A stretch of 48,876 bases of DNA from Deltaproteobacteria bacterium. GTDB lineage: Bacteria > Desulfobacterota > Binatia > UBA9968. The notes below the pieces were generated by a model. It ran no database searches. It had not been told where the DNA came from and saw only the letters and a program-made list of their open reading frames with translations. Positions within the stretch are counted from its first letter, which is position 1, and the number at the start of each line of letters is the position of its first letter. Shown here in pieces: positions 1 through 8,258 of this stretch. Made by a program: the position numbers and the translations under genes. The stretch is from contig JACQUW010000206.1 of the NCBI GenBank assembly GCA_016210115.1, positions 1 through 48,876 on the forward strand, given 5' to 3'.

Positions 1-279
1 ACAACCAGCAGTGTTCTAGCCAGCAAGCGAAACGGCACGCTTTATATTGGGGTAACGGGCAACCTCCAAAAGCGTGCTTGGGAACACAAAAACGATCTGG
101 TCCAGGGTTTCACCCAGAAATACGGGGTTCACCGGCTGGTTTATTATGAATTACACGAAGACATGCTTTCAGCGATTAAAAGAGAGAAGCAGATGAAAAA
201 ATGGAACCGGGCCTGGAAGCTGGACCTCATTGAGAAAGAAAATCCAGACTGGAATGATTTGTGGGAAGAGATTGTTTAG
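1..279 (+). CDS. GIY-YIG endonuclease-like protein, 5'-truncated by the window edge
   Basis: The frame is open from base 1 to a TAG at 277-279, giving 92 residues without an initiator inside the window. The segment LYIGVTGNLQKRAWEHK is the GIY-YIG core in its YIG half, with the Arg and His expected after it. The later KREKQMKKW and ending NPDWNDLW are typical of the small stand-alone GIY-YIG (UPF0213/YhbQ-like) proteins of 85-100 residues. Only about 5-10 N-terminal residues, including the GIY strand, should be missing. Members are single-domain putative nucleases of mostly unknown role. A palindromic ATTCCCGC-type repeat follows the stop directly. The family call is firm; the biological role is unknown. 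Confidence 0.85.
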   Translation, partial: TTSSVLASKRNGTLYIGVTGNLQKRAWEHKNDLVQGFTQKYGVHRLVYYELHEDMLSAIKREKQMKKWNRAWKLDLIEKENPDWNDLWEEIV

Positions 280-297
280 GAGGTGATGAACGAGTGG

Positions 298-317
298 ATT
301 CCCGCTTTCGCGGGAAT
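298..317. repeat. Short palindromic repeat, ATTCCCGC-TTTC-GCGGGAAT
   Basis: The site has perfect 8-bp arms and a 4-base loop. It belongs to the dispersed palindrome type that translates as HSRESGNP in one frame and is scattered between genes in many Proteobacteria and candidate phyla. A decayed relative (GGATTCCAGCGTGCGCGGGAAC) lies at about 6499-6520. The rest of 280-503 shows no gene. Confidence 0.7.
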
Positions 318-503
318 GACGGGCAAGCTGGAAGTGAATCAAAGGCTGGGCTGAGGTTGGGAAAAAGTAAGTGGATTTCACAAAAAAGCATCTTTACCCC
401 AAATTATTGAACGGCTACTTGCGGATGTTACAGAAGACGAAGCTTGAAACGTTACCCCGGTAAGATGCGTCCGTTTTTAAAGCTTGCAAGTGGAAAGCAG
501 TGG

Positions 504-2195
504 ATGCTGCGTGTCAAGTCTTGCGCATTCATAGTCTTCCTATTGATTATTAACTATTTCCTATTGAACTCTTCTCTTTTATTGACCATTGACCATTTAC
601 CATTGACATCTTCTGTTTTATTGACCCTTGACCATTTACTATTGACATCTTCTCTTTACGCGGCCGACCGGACCGATGTTCCTTTGAAGAACTGGGGTGG
701 ATTTTCGATTCAGCGCTCCTGGGTCTACGATGCTTTGGAGAAAATCGTTCTCGCGGGGCTTGCGGAGCGGGTGGTCTTGAACACGAAGCCTTTGAGCCGG
801 GTTGAAGCAGCCCGGGTCGTGGCAGAGGCAGTCCGGCGGATACGCGATGATCAATACGGGGACTACAACCACAGGGGCTATCTCGAGGAGACTGTCTACC
901 ACCTCGTGGAAGAATTTGGGCCCGAACTTGCTGAGATGGGAGTTAGAACTCCGCTCAACCGGGAAGCGCGAAGAGGATTCCTTTCTTTCAGACCCGTGGA
1001 ACATACCCAATTCGGAATCGGCCTCTCCAGCAGGTCGCGGAGGCTCATCAACGATTTCGGTCAGTTTGATGAAAAAGGGGGCAACCCGAGCGCCGCCTTC
1101 GACGGCAGGGTGCAACTGGGCGATTATTTGTCTTTTTACTATGAGCCGCAAGTTTCCTGGGACGCCGAGAGCTACGAGGCTAAGCTAATGAGCGGCTACA
1201 CCAAGTTCACGTTCCGCAATATAGAACTGATGGCGGGACGAGAAAGCGTCTGGTGGGGGCCGGGGTACCGGGGCTCCATGAGCTTTTCTAACAATGCTTT
1301 TCCTTTAGATCAGGTGAGGGTGGGTTCCGCCGAGCCGTTCCGTCTTCCGTGGTATTTCAAACTTTTAGGCCCGATCAAGATCAGCACCTTTGTAGCGCAA
1401 CTCGATGAACATCGGGATTTCCCGAACGCCAAGGTCAGCGGGCTTAGAATTGCTTTGGCGCCAAGACCCCGGCTGGAGATCGGCTTTAACCGTATATTCC
1501 AGTTCGGTGGCGACGGCAAGCCGAGCGTGAAGCCAGCTAAGTTTATCGATCTCTTCTTCTTTAGACGAGGTTGCGACGAGGAAACTCCCGATAACCCTCT
1601 GTGCATAAACAACGTCCTGTCGATCGATGCGACGGTGCGGCTGCCGGATGTGAACCGGTATATTCCTCTGGCCCGTGACATGGCGCTCTACTTCGACTTC
1701 GGCTGGGACGACACGCAAGGCGGTGACATCATTCCGCAAAAGCCCGGTGGCATCGCAGGGATCTTTCTAACCGGATTTCTCGGTGACCCCCAAATGGATT
1801 TTCGTTTTGAGTATGCCCGCACTTCAAACATCCAGTTCAACCATGTCGTCTATACTTCGGGTTTTACAAACAGGGGCGCGGTGCTTTCGCACTTCATCGG
1901 AACCGACGGCAGGGATATCTATGCTCGGGTCAGCCGCTGGATGAATCGCGATCTGCATCTGGGATTGCAGGCCAGCCATTCCCAGATTGGGCGTGTGACA
2001 TCATCGGTTGGCGCTCCCAAGGAACAGCGCACCGGCTTCGGGTTTGACGTTTCCTATCGCTTTTCGAATCAATCCTCTCTGTTTTTGGGATATGAATTTG
2101 CGAAGGTCAAAGATCGCGACTTTGTTCTTGGAAAATCAGCCAACGATCACCTCTTTCAGTTGGAATTCAGCCGCTCGTTCGATTTCGAGTGGTAA
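504..2195 (+). CDS. Wzi-family capsule assembly / outer-membrane beta-barrel protein
   Basis: Wzi is an outer-membrane lectin-like barrel that helps hold capsular polysaccharide on the cell surface. The mature part starts after a signal peptide ending near SLYAADRTD. A helical segment with alternating charges (about residues 55-140) precedes a barrel-like region. The family hallmark is ESVWWGPGYRGSMSFSNNA followed by strands such as FRLPWYFKLLGP, and the C-terminus ends in alternating aromatic strands (FQLEFSRSFDFEW), typical of barrel insertion. The reading frame is open from a TTG at 444. I prefer ATG 504 because it places a basic n-region (MLRVK) in front of the hydrophobic stretch and has GGAAAG 9-10 bases upstream. 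The signal peptide contains a 13-residue tandem duplication made from repeat DNA (571-648). A surface-polysaccharide role fits the glycosyltransferases nearby. Confidence 0.8.
   Translation: MLRVKSCAFIVFLLIINYFLLNSSLLLTIDHLPLTSSVLLTLDHLLLTSSLYAADRTDVPLKNWGGFSIQRSWVYDALEKIVLAGLAERVVLNTKPLSRVEAARVVAEAVRRIRDDQYGDYNHRGYLEETVYHLVEEFGPELAEMGVRTPLNREARRGFLSFRPVEHTQFGIGLSSRSRRLINDFGQFDEKGGNPSAAFDGRVQLGDYLSFYYEPQVSWDAESYEAKLMSGYTKFTFRNIELMAGRESVWWGPGYRGSMSFSNNAFPLDQVRVGSAEPFRLPWYFKLLGPIKISTFVAQLDEHRDFPNAKVSGLRIALAPRPRLEIGFNRIFQFGGDGKPSVKPAKFIDLFFFRRGCDEETPDNPLCINNVLSIDATVRLPDVNRYIPLARDMALYFDFGWDDTQGGDIIPQKPGGIAGIFLTGFLGDPQMDFRFEYARTSNIQFNHVVYTSGFTNRGAVLSHFIGTDGRDIYARVSRWMNRDLHLGLQASHSQIGRVTSSVGAPKEQRTGFGFDVSYRFSNQSSLFLGYEFAKVKDRDFVLGKSANDHLFQLEFSRSFDFEW
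571..656. repeat. 39-bp tandem duplication inside the wzi-like signal peptide
   Basis: Two 39-bp units (571-609 and 610-648) differ at a few bases, and the first 8 bases of a third unit follow. Each unit contains TTGACC and CCATTTAC words that match, in reverse orientation, the AATGGTCAA-type intergenic repeats at about 6371-6400. The unit is a multiple of three and encodes 13 hydrophobic residues (SSLLLTIDHLPLT, then SSVLLTLDHLLLT), so the frame is kept. Confidence 0.8.
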
Positions 2196-2202
2196 GTGGA
2201 AG

Positions 2203-2340
2203 CAAAATCCCCCTTTCATCCCCAAAAAGGGGATATTGGAGAAGAGGAGCGCTAGAGAGGAACTTTTCAGGTCCGCCATTCGAAAGAACTCCGGTTTCAG
2301 CTCCCCTCTTTGAAAAAAAGGGGCAAGGGGAGATTCTCCG
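2203..2340 (+). repeat. Composite intergenic repeat, copy 1 (B and A parts)
   Basis: Part B (AAATCCCCCTTTCATCCCC then GGATATTGGAGAAGAGGAGC) is followed after a spacer by part A (CTCCCCTCTTTGAAAAA, then GGGGCAAGGGGAGATT). Part A can fold into a C/T-rich versus A/G-rich hairpin. Related composite copies lie at about 9622-9818 and 18487-18655. The ATG of the GT39 gene comes 16 bases after the repeat. No gene is seen in 2196-2355. Confidence 0.7.
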
Positions 2341-2355
2341 AATTCTCTTGCGGAG

Positions 2356-4239
2356 ATGACGAGAGATAAGGGGTTGGATCTGCAGAATACTACTGGAGCC
2401 CTCCGCGGGAAGCTTGAGCTTCTCATTCTTTCCGCGATCGGCTTTTTCTTTCTTTTCTGGGAAATCGGTTTACTTGGTCTGCTTGATCCGAATGAGGGGT
2501 TATATGGGAGCATAGCTCGGGAGATGGCCGAAAGTGGAGACTGGATTACTCCCCGGTTTAATGGAGTTCGATATCTGGAAAAGCCTCCCCTCTACTTCTG
2601 GCTTACCGCGCTGACGATCAAAATTTTTGGTCCATCCGAGTTCTCCGTAAGAGTATGGAGCGCCATTCCAGCTCTGGGGACTATGTTCCTTAGCTGGAGA
2701 CTCGGCCGATTGCTTTATGGCGGAAAAGCGGGCCTGGCCTCGGCCATTATATACGCGACGAGCGTGGGCGTTTTTCGTTATGTCCGTGTGGCGGGCCCGG
2801 ATTTCCTCCTGGTTTTCGCCAATACCCTGGCGGTCTATGGTTTTCTCATCAGTTGTCAATCGAATCGAAGCCGGCCGGCAGGAGGAGAACCTGTTCGCGC
2901 GCGGCCTTCTCGGTTTTTGGGCTCTCTCCTCTTTTATCTGGGAATGGGATTGGGAGTACTGGCCAAAGGCTTGATCGGAATTTTGTTCCCGGTGGCGGTC
3001 ATGATTCTGTTTCTGGCTGTTGAACCCCTGTTACAGCAGGCGGATGGGGCGAGGACAAGCTGGGGTCCGGCGCGGGCGCGGTTGTCGAGGATCATCCGGC
3101 CATTTCTCTCAAACCCGATCGGCCCCGTGATTCTTGTGCTCCTTCTCCTGCCCTGGCATTTACTGGCTGCCTGGGAAAATCCGGGTTTTTTCGATTTTTA
3201 TATACTCGATAACCAGATCCTGCGTTTTATTAGCTTGCGCGGCTTCGTTGAAGACGACGTGCCGCTGACAACCCTCGCTTTTTTGGGGGTGACCGGGGTG
3301 TGGCTCTTTCCATGGAGCCTTTTTCTTGCGCCGGCTATCCGTTACGGCGTCCCCAGGCAAGGGTCAGCGGATGACGAGCGCCTTCATTTGATCGTTGGCT
3401 TGTGGGCTTTAGTGGTGATCGCTTTTTTTGCTCTCTCGTCGTCCAAACTGGAGCATTATTTTCTTCCCGCCGTGCCGCCTTTAAGCCTCATGTTTGGCGC
3501 GCTATGGGCAAATGCCTGGATGTCGAACCCCTCCGCTGCAGGCTTTCGACGGAGTTTTGGCGCTGGAGCCTTGGGGAGCTTAGTCATCGGTATGGCTCTC
3601 CTTCTCTACAGTGACTCGCTGACGCCGCGGCAAATCCTCCGTGGTCTCGCGGAGTTGAATGTCTACTATAGAGCGCTCCTCGCTCGGGGAGCTGAGTTCC
3701 CGTACGGGTCGATAGCTCCCATTATCGGGCTGCTCAAGGGGTTGGGCTGGTCGCTCGTCGGCGGTGTGCCTCTGGCTTTTTTGTTATTTCAGTTTCACAT
3801 GCCCAAAGCGAGTTTTGTGGTGCTCGTGAGCATGGCTGGTATTCTAGGGTGGCTTGTCTTTAAGCTTCTTCTTATCGTGGAACCGTATCATTCTACCAAA
3901 GCCGAAGCGTCGGTTTTGGTGGCTCACGCGAAGCCGGGAGATCCCATCGTTCACGACGGGCCTCTGGAGTATAGTGGCGGCCTCCCCTATTATACCGGCC
4001 AAAGAATCTTTGTCCTGGATGGTCGTCGCGGGGATCTGGAGTTTGGCTCGCGCTATCAGGAGACGCGCCATCTTTTTCTCGACCCGGAAGCTTTTGCCCG
4101 CCTATGGAATAGCAACCGGCGGGTCTTTCTCGTGACCCGTTTTGTGGACCGTGAAACTGTGACGGAGAAGATACAGGGACTTGAGTTTTTCCCTCTCGGC
4201 CGATTCGGTTCTCGCCGGCTCTATAGCAATGGCAAATAG
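2356..4239 (+). CDS. ArnT-like GT39 membrane glycosyltransferase
   Basis: ArnT-type enzymes take a sugar from undecaprenyl phosphate and place it on lipid A or another acceptor at the periplasmic face. The N-terminal loop DPNEGLYGSIAREM with GDWITPRFNG and YLEKPPLYFWL (residues about 38-80) is the acidic first periplasmic loop of this family, including the paired acidic residues that coordinate metal. Some 11-13 hydrophobic segments follow. The C-terminal soluble part (after about residue 515) resembles the ArnT tail, with FARLWNSNRRVFLVT. At 627 residues it is somewhat longer than E. coli ArnT (550). arnC and arnD homologues at 19.9 and 22.6 kb support an aminoarabinose-type donor, but arnA and arnB are absent here. 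Its stop codon lies inside a repeat. GT39 is secure; the exact sugar is inferred. Confidence 0.8.
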   Translation: MTRDKGLDLQNTTGALRGKLELLILSAIGFFFLFWEIGLLGLLDPNEGLYGSIAREMAESGDWITPRFNGVRYLEKPPLYFWLTALTIKIFGPSEFSVRVWSAIPALGTMFLSWRLGRLLYGGKAGLASAIIYATSVGVFRYVRVAGPDFLLVFANTLAVYGFLISCQSNRSRPAGGEPVRARPSRFLGSLLFYLGMGLGVLAKGLIGILFPVAVMILFLAVEPLLQQADGARTSWGPARARLSRIIRPFLSNPIGPVILVLLLLPWHLLAAWENPGFFDFYILDNQILRFISLRGFVEDDVPLTTLAFLGVTGVWLFPWSLFLAPAIRYGVPRQGSADDERLHLIVGLWALVVIAFFALSSSKLEHYFLPAVPPLSLMFGALWANAWMSNPSAAGFRRSFGAGALGSLVIGMALLLYSDSLTPRQILRGLAELNVYYRALLARGAEFPYGSIAPIIGLLKGLGWSLVGGVPLAFLLFQFHMPKASFVVLVSMAGILGWLVFKLLLIVEPYHSTKAEASVLVAHAKPGDPIVHDGPLEYSGGLPYYTGQRIFVLDGRRGDLEFGSRYQETRHLFLDPEAFARLWNSNRRVFLVTRFVDRETVTEKIQGLEFFPLGRFGSRRLYSNGK

Positions 4240-4296
4240 CAAATGGCGAATAGCGACTGATAACGTTCACGTCTCACTTTTCACTTTTAACTTTTG
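4225..4296. repeat. AATAGCAAATGGCGAATAGC-type repeat
   Basis: Short related words (GGCAAATAGC, AAATGGCGAATAGC, then TCACTTTTCACTTTTAAC) fill the space between two genes. The repeat supplies the last codons (SNGK) and the stop of the upstream GT39 gene. A second copy is at 6346-6406. Confidence 0.6.
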
Positions 4297-4302
4297 TTGA
4301 TT

Positions 4303-4989
4303 ATGAAGCTTGCGATCTTTTGCGATTTTGATGGCACCGTTTCCCAGGTAGACGTTACGGATGCGGTCTTGGAGCGGTTTGCGGATCCTCTTTGGCGCGA
4401 GATCCAGGACGAATGGCTGGCGGGAAAAATGACCGCAAGAGAGGTGCTTCAAAAGCAAATGCCGCTTGTTACCGTCGGGATAGACGAGCTGAATGACTTC
4501 ATCGATGCCGTTCCTATAGATCCGTTCTTTGCCGAGTTTGCCGAGCTTTGCGCGCGAAATGGTTACCCGCTTTACATTTTGAGTGATGGTTTCGATTATT
4601 GGATCGGCAGGATTCTGGAGCGCGCTCTCGGCTCCCGCGTCGGCGTCGCGGATGCCGTCAAATTTTTCGCCAATGGCTTGACGCTTTGCGGCGACAAAGT
4701 GCATATCTCTTTTCCCCACTTTCCTCAGGGCTGCCCCCACGGCTGCGGCAACTGCAAGCCGGCTCTTTTCGCGCAGCTTAAGGGAAACGCGGAAAAAACG
4801 GTCGTTATCGGCGACGGGATTTCCGATCGCCTTATCGTCGAAGAAGCCGATCTCGTTCTCGCCAGAGACGGTCTTGTCGACTTCTGCCGGGAGCGAGGAA
4901 TCGCTTCTTACAGGTTTGACGATTTTAGCGAAGTAATCCGGGCTGTGGCGAACGTACGTAACGAAGATTTGGAGGATCGGCATGAATGA
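4303..4989 (+). CDS. MtnX-like HAD-IB family phosphatase
   Basis: This is a HAD phosphatase of the phosphoserine-phosphatase/MtnX branch. Motif I is FCDFDGT, with the nucleophile Asp8 and the acid Asp10. The central YILSDGFD holds motif II, and IGDGISD is motif IV. A cysteine-rich loop GCPHGCGNCKP is typical of MtnX-like members and may bind metal. The frame runs from TTG 4294, but ATG 4303 aligns with the usual start just before the first strand. The stop overlaps the aminotransferase start by 8 bases, so the two are probably translationally coupled. In methionine salvage MtnX removes a phosphate from a ketopentene phosphate, but no other salvage genes are present. It more likely acts on a phosphorylated intermediate of the local pathway. 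The substrate is unknown. Confidence 0.8.
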   Translation: MKLAIFCDFDGTVSQVDVTDAVLERFADPLWREIQDEWLAGKMTAREVLQKQMPLVTVGIDELNDFIDAVPIDPFFAEFAELCARNGYPLYILSDGFDYWIGRILERALGSRVGVADAVKFFANGLTLCGDKVHISFPHFPQGCPHGCGNCKPALFAQLKGNAEKTVVIGDGISDRLIVEEADLVLARDGLVDFCRERGIASYRFDDFSEVIRAVANVRNEDLEDRHE

Positions 4990-6349
4990 AAGGGGACTGC
5001 GGCGGTTGGAGGCGGATTATTGCTCCTGGGGAGACGCCGTCCACTCGCTGGAGCCACCGAAGATTTTTGCCGGCTGCGAAGGGTGCTTTCTTTATGATTC
5101 AGAGGGAACTCCATACCTGGATCTTCAGATGGCCTCGGCCACGGCCAGCTTCGGCTACGGCAACAAGCGACTGAACCAAACGCTGAAGGAACAGTTAAAC
5201 CGCCTGCCGCAGTTGGGGAGCCACTATCTCCACGCCGAAAAAGTCGATATTTCAGCCCGCATTGCGCAGCTCAACGAGAAGATCTTTCGGAAAAAAGGCA
5301 GGGTCCACTTAAACGTGGGGGGCTCGCCCGCCATAGAAGATGCGGTCAAGCTGGTCAGAAATGCGACGCGCAAGAATCCCGGCTTCGCTTTCATGGGGGG
5401 ATATCATGGACGAACGCTCGGGGCGACGGCGATCACCTCCAGCTATCGGTACCGGCGGCGCTACGGTCACTTTGGAGACCGCGCTTATTTCGTTCCTTAC
5501 CCTTACTGCTTCCGCTGTTTTTACGGATTGAAGCGCGAGGACTGCGGCCTGTATTGTCTGAAGCAGTTCGAAAGACTTTTTGAGACTGAGTATTACTCGG
5601 TCTGGGATTCCCGCGCCGGCGAATGCGAATTCGGCGCTTTCTACATGGAGCCGGTTCAGGGGACCGGCGGCTACGTGATCCCTCCCAAAGAATACTTTGT
5701 CGGGCTCAAAAAGATTCTCGAAGAACGAAAAATTCTTCTGGTGGATGATGAGGTGCAGATGGGTTTTTTCCGGACCGGCAAATTTTGGGCGATCCAGCAT
5801 CTCGACATTGTTCCGGATGTGATTGTTTTCGGCAAGGGGCTGACGAACGGCTTAAATCCGCTGTCCGGGGTCTGGGCTGCAGAGGAGATTATTAACCCGC
5901 AGATTTTTCCGCCGGGCTCGACTCACTCGACTTATGCTGCGAATCCTCAGGGGACGGCGATCGCTCTAGACGTGCTGAAGCTCCTCGAAGAGCAGGATTA
6001 TGAGAAAAAAGTCAACGAAAAGGGGGCGCGGTTTATCGCTCAGCTTAAAGAACTGCAAAAAAAATATCCTCGGATCATCGGCGACGTCGACGGGCTTGGC
6101 ATGGCCCTCCGCATTGAATTTTGCCGGGAGGATGGAAGCACCCCCAATCCGGAGTTGACTCAATGCCTGGTTCAGGAGGGGCTGAAAGGGAATCTTAAAA
6201 ACAACGGCAGGAATTATGGATTGGTCTTAAACGTCGGCGGATATTTCAAGAACGTGCTGAGCTTATCGCCCTCGTTTGAGATCAGCCACGAAGAGATCGA
6301 TCTGGCGGTGGAGTTATTGGATCAATTGTTGGTGCGATGCATTAAGTAG
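4982..6349 (+). CDS. Class III PLP-dependent aminotransferase
   Basis: This is a fold-type I transaminase of the acetylornithine/GABA aminotransferase class. Visible landmarks are the cofactor-binding GGSPAIEDAVK, GGYHGRTLGA, the Asp pair in VDDEVQMGFFRTG (usual form DEVQTGFGRTG), and FGKGLTNG with the Schiff-base Lys285. A Cys-rich insert (PYCFRCFYG, CGLYC) is also seen in several members that use diamines or omega-amino acids. At 455 residues the length is normal. It starts inside the last codons of the phosphatase gene, so both probably act on one metabolite, for example dephosphorylation plus amination to an amino alcohol or amino acid. It is not of the ArnB (DegT) class. The family is certain; the substrate is not. 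Confidence 0.88.
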   Translation: MNERGLRRLEADYCSWGDAVHSLEPPKIFAGCEGCFLYDSEGTPYLDLQMASATASFGYGNKRLNQTLKEQLNRLPQLGSHYLHAEKVDISARIAQLNEKIFRKKGRVHLNVGGSPAIEDAVKLVRNATRKNPGFAFMGGYHGRTLGATAITSSYRYRRRYGHFGDRAYFVPYPYCFRCFYGLKREDCGLYCLKQFERLFETEYYSVWDSRAGECEFGAFYMEPVQGTGGYVIPPKEYFVGLKKILEERKILLVDDEVQMGFFRTGKFWAIQHLDIVPDVIVFGKGLTNGLNPLSGVWAAEEIINPQIFPPGSTHSTYAANPQGTAIALDVLKLLEEQDYEKKVNEKGARFIAQLKELQKKYPRIIGDVDGLGMALRIEFCREDGSTPNPELTQCLVQEGLKGNLKNNGRNYGLVLNVGGYFKNVLSLSPSFEISHEEIDLAVELLDQLLVRCIK

Positions 6350-6447
6350 CAAATAGCAAATAGCGAATAGTCAATGGTCAAGAGTGAATGGTCAATAATC
6401 AAGAGAGTTCCCCTCTTTGAAAAAGAGGGGCGAGGGGAGATTTTCCG
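6346..6447. repeat. Repeat cluster: AATAGCAAATAGC type plus part A copy
   Basis: The stretch begins at the aminotransferase stop with AGCAAATAGCAAATAGCG, continues with GTCAATGGTCAAGAG and AATGGTCAATAATC, and ends with a part A hairpin (GTTCCCCTCTTTGAAAAAG, then GGGGCGAGGGGAGATTTTCCG). These are non-coding dispersed repeats. The part A hairpin lies between the convergent ends of two genes and could help end transcription. Confidence 0.65.
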
Positions 6448-6536
6448 ATTCCGAAATGGCCGCAGAGAGCCAGAATCTAGCAGATACAAAAGACGCCTGG
6501 ATTCCAGCGTGCGCGGGAACGAACGATGAACGGGAC

Positions 6537-7883
6537 TCAACCTGGTATTTCGGATGAAGCGCTTCTCACCAGGCGAAATTTACCCGTGCTCCTTTCGACC
6601 GGGAGATGGTCCGTCAGTTCCACTTTATATTTAACGTTTCGCATTTTCTTAACCTGCAGCAGATCGTCCAGGCGCGCGCTTATGTGGCTTATCAGATCAG
6701 GCTTCAGTTGGCCCGGCAGGGGCACGGCGAGGAAAGTGAAAGATGCGGAATCCTGGACGATGATTTGGAATGCCTCGAGGCCGGGCACGTAAAATTCCAC
6801 GAATACGATGGGGTGGATTGTGTCGCATTGTCCGGCTTCGTTCAAGAATTGTGGGCCGTATTCCTGCCGTCCGACCACATCCCGTACCACGCGATAAGCC
6901 GGCCAATCGGGTTGCCGATCCTCTAAAGGAAGGAGGACATCTTCCATCTTATAGCGGATCAGCGGCAGCGTCTTGTTTAGCAGATTCGTAATCAGGGTAT
7001 GGTCCTCGAAAGGCTCTATAATCAGGTCATCTTCCTGGAGAACCATGCCTCCGAACCGTGGCAGGCCAATCCCGATGATCATGTGCTCGCTTGCGGCGTA
7101 AACGTTCGTGATCGAAATACCAAAGGCTGATTCAATGAACTCTTTGTCCGCAGCGACCAATGGCTCGCCGCCGCTGATGAGGGTCCGGGGCACGATTGCG
7201 AGGCGGCCGGCTGCTCTCTCAGAAGCGAGAGCCCGAAGGGCGGTAGCGTATCCGACAACGACGCACGGCTGATATCCGTTGAGGCCACTGACGATTTCGG
7301 AAAGCGGTTTTCTGATATCAAAGACTTTCACTCGGTGCGCCCACCAAAGAGGCCCCCAGCCACTGCTCTCGGTCATCGTGACTCCGGCGTAATGTCCGTC
7401 TGTTGCCCCGACGAAGGCGATTTTTTGGAAGATACCCACCGGCACGGCTCGCGCGAGATGGGTAAGCCCTCGCAGCCAGTCCATTTTGTGCCAGACGAAA
7501 GGAGCGATCTGACCGTTTGAACCTGAGGTATGAACCACAAAAAAGTCGTCCTTGAAAAGCGCCAGAGGGTTTTTGGTCCGGGATAGGAATGCCTCAACGC
7601 CGCCTTTCGTTATTCGTTTATCGGTGACGATCTCGTCGAAGTGCTTTAATAGATGTTTCTTGGTCAGGGCGGGGAAGTCAGTCACCGCGCAGGTGGCGGG
7701 ATCTATACGGCGCTCTTTGATGATCCTGGAATAATAGGGAGACCTGGCGGCAAGAGTCTGAATGAGGCGGCGAAACCGTTTTAAATTCCTCAAAGCCAGC
7801 GAGGACGGCGAGCGGAATCGATTGCGGCGCAACTCGACCACACGGCTAGCGAGGACGAACCCGGCGAAGAAGCGATCCGCCAT
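6537..7883 (-). CDS. CapK/PaaK-like adenylate-forming enzyme, copy 1
   Basis: This is a member of the phenylacetate-CoA ligase / CapK branch of the ANL superfamily, which activates carboxylates as acyl-AMP. The P-loop-like VHTSGSNGQIAPF, the later TLISGGEPL and YAASEHM, and the adenylate contact LIRYKMEDVLLP are in the right order. A C-terminal lid follows with a GRQE hinge and a late Lys in STGKFRLV. CapK-like members often sit in capsule and exopolysaccharide loci, which suits the Wzi-like gene. The frame extends to a GTG at 7973, but I prefer ATG 7883 (MADRFF) because it gives the usual length of about 448 residues. The gene converges on the aminotransferase and diverges from the second CapK-like gene. 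The substrate acid is unknown. Confidence 0.8.
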   Translation of the reverse strand: MADRFFAGFVLASRVVELRRNRFRSPSSLALRNLKRFRRLIQTLAARSPYYSRIIKERRIDPATCAVTDFPALTKKHLLKHFDEIVTDKRITKGGVEAFLSRTKNPLALFKDDFFVVHTSGSNGQIAPFVWHKMDWLRGLTHLARAVPVGIFQKIAFVGATDGHYAGVTMTESSGWGPLWWAHRVKVFDIRKPLSEIVSGLNGYQPCVVVGYATALRALASERAAGRLAIVPRTLISGGEPLVAADKEFIESAFGISITNVYAASEHMIIGIGLPRFGGMVLQEDDLIIEPFEDHTLITNLLNKTLPLIRYKMEDVLLPLEDRQPDWPAYRVVRDVVGRQEYGPQFLNEAGQCDTIHPIVFVEFYVPGLEAFQIIVQDSASFTFLAVPLPGQLKPDLISHISARLDDLLQVKKMRNVKYKVELTDHLPVERSTGKFRLVRSASSEIPG

Positions 7884-8258
7884 GTGCCTGGATATCAAAG
7901 ATGAAACCTGAGAAAGAAATCCCGCCTTTGCCAAAGGGGAGAATTGCAAAAGAAAGGTTCCTCGACTCCGCACTTCGAAAATGAGATTAGTCCAGGGAAG
8001 TTGATGATGTCAACATGAAATGGATGATCTCGGTGAACGTTCAAATTTCGCACGTTGATGTGTAAAAGCATTTGCCTCTCTGAAATCCGTCATTTCCGAA
8101 CGCTTGTATCGGGAATCCAGGCGAAACCGTCACCTGTCTGCATGCGACGCGCAGCAGGCTGGACCCCCGATAAAGACATTTGGAGAGTGGCGAGTTTGGA
8201 TAAATTCCCCCGATTTTTTTAATGCCGCCAGCTTGCTGCGCGGAGAGTCATTTAGGTC
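7884..8258. other. Divergent intergenic region between two CapK-like genes
   Basis: This is the shared upstream region of two oppositely transcribed ligase genes. Part of it (to 7973) may code if the GTG start of the left gene is used. A short dyad GTTGA-TGATG-TCAAC is visible near 8002-8016. I see no convincing sigma-70 promoter, RNA gene or repeat. Confidence 0.4.

Noticed and set aside
444..503. TTG start for the Wzi-like gene
   Set aside because: It would put a long basic stretch before the signal peptide; ATG 504 gives a normal n-region.
4267..4983. 238-residue open frame on the - strand
   Set aside because: It is the mirror of the HAD phosphatase, which has all HAD motifs on the + strand.
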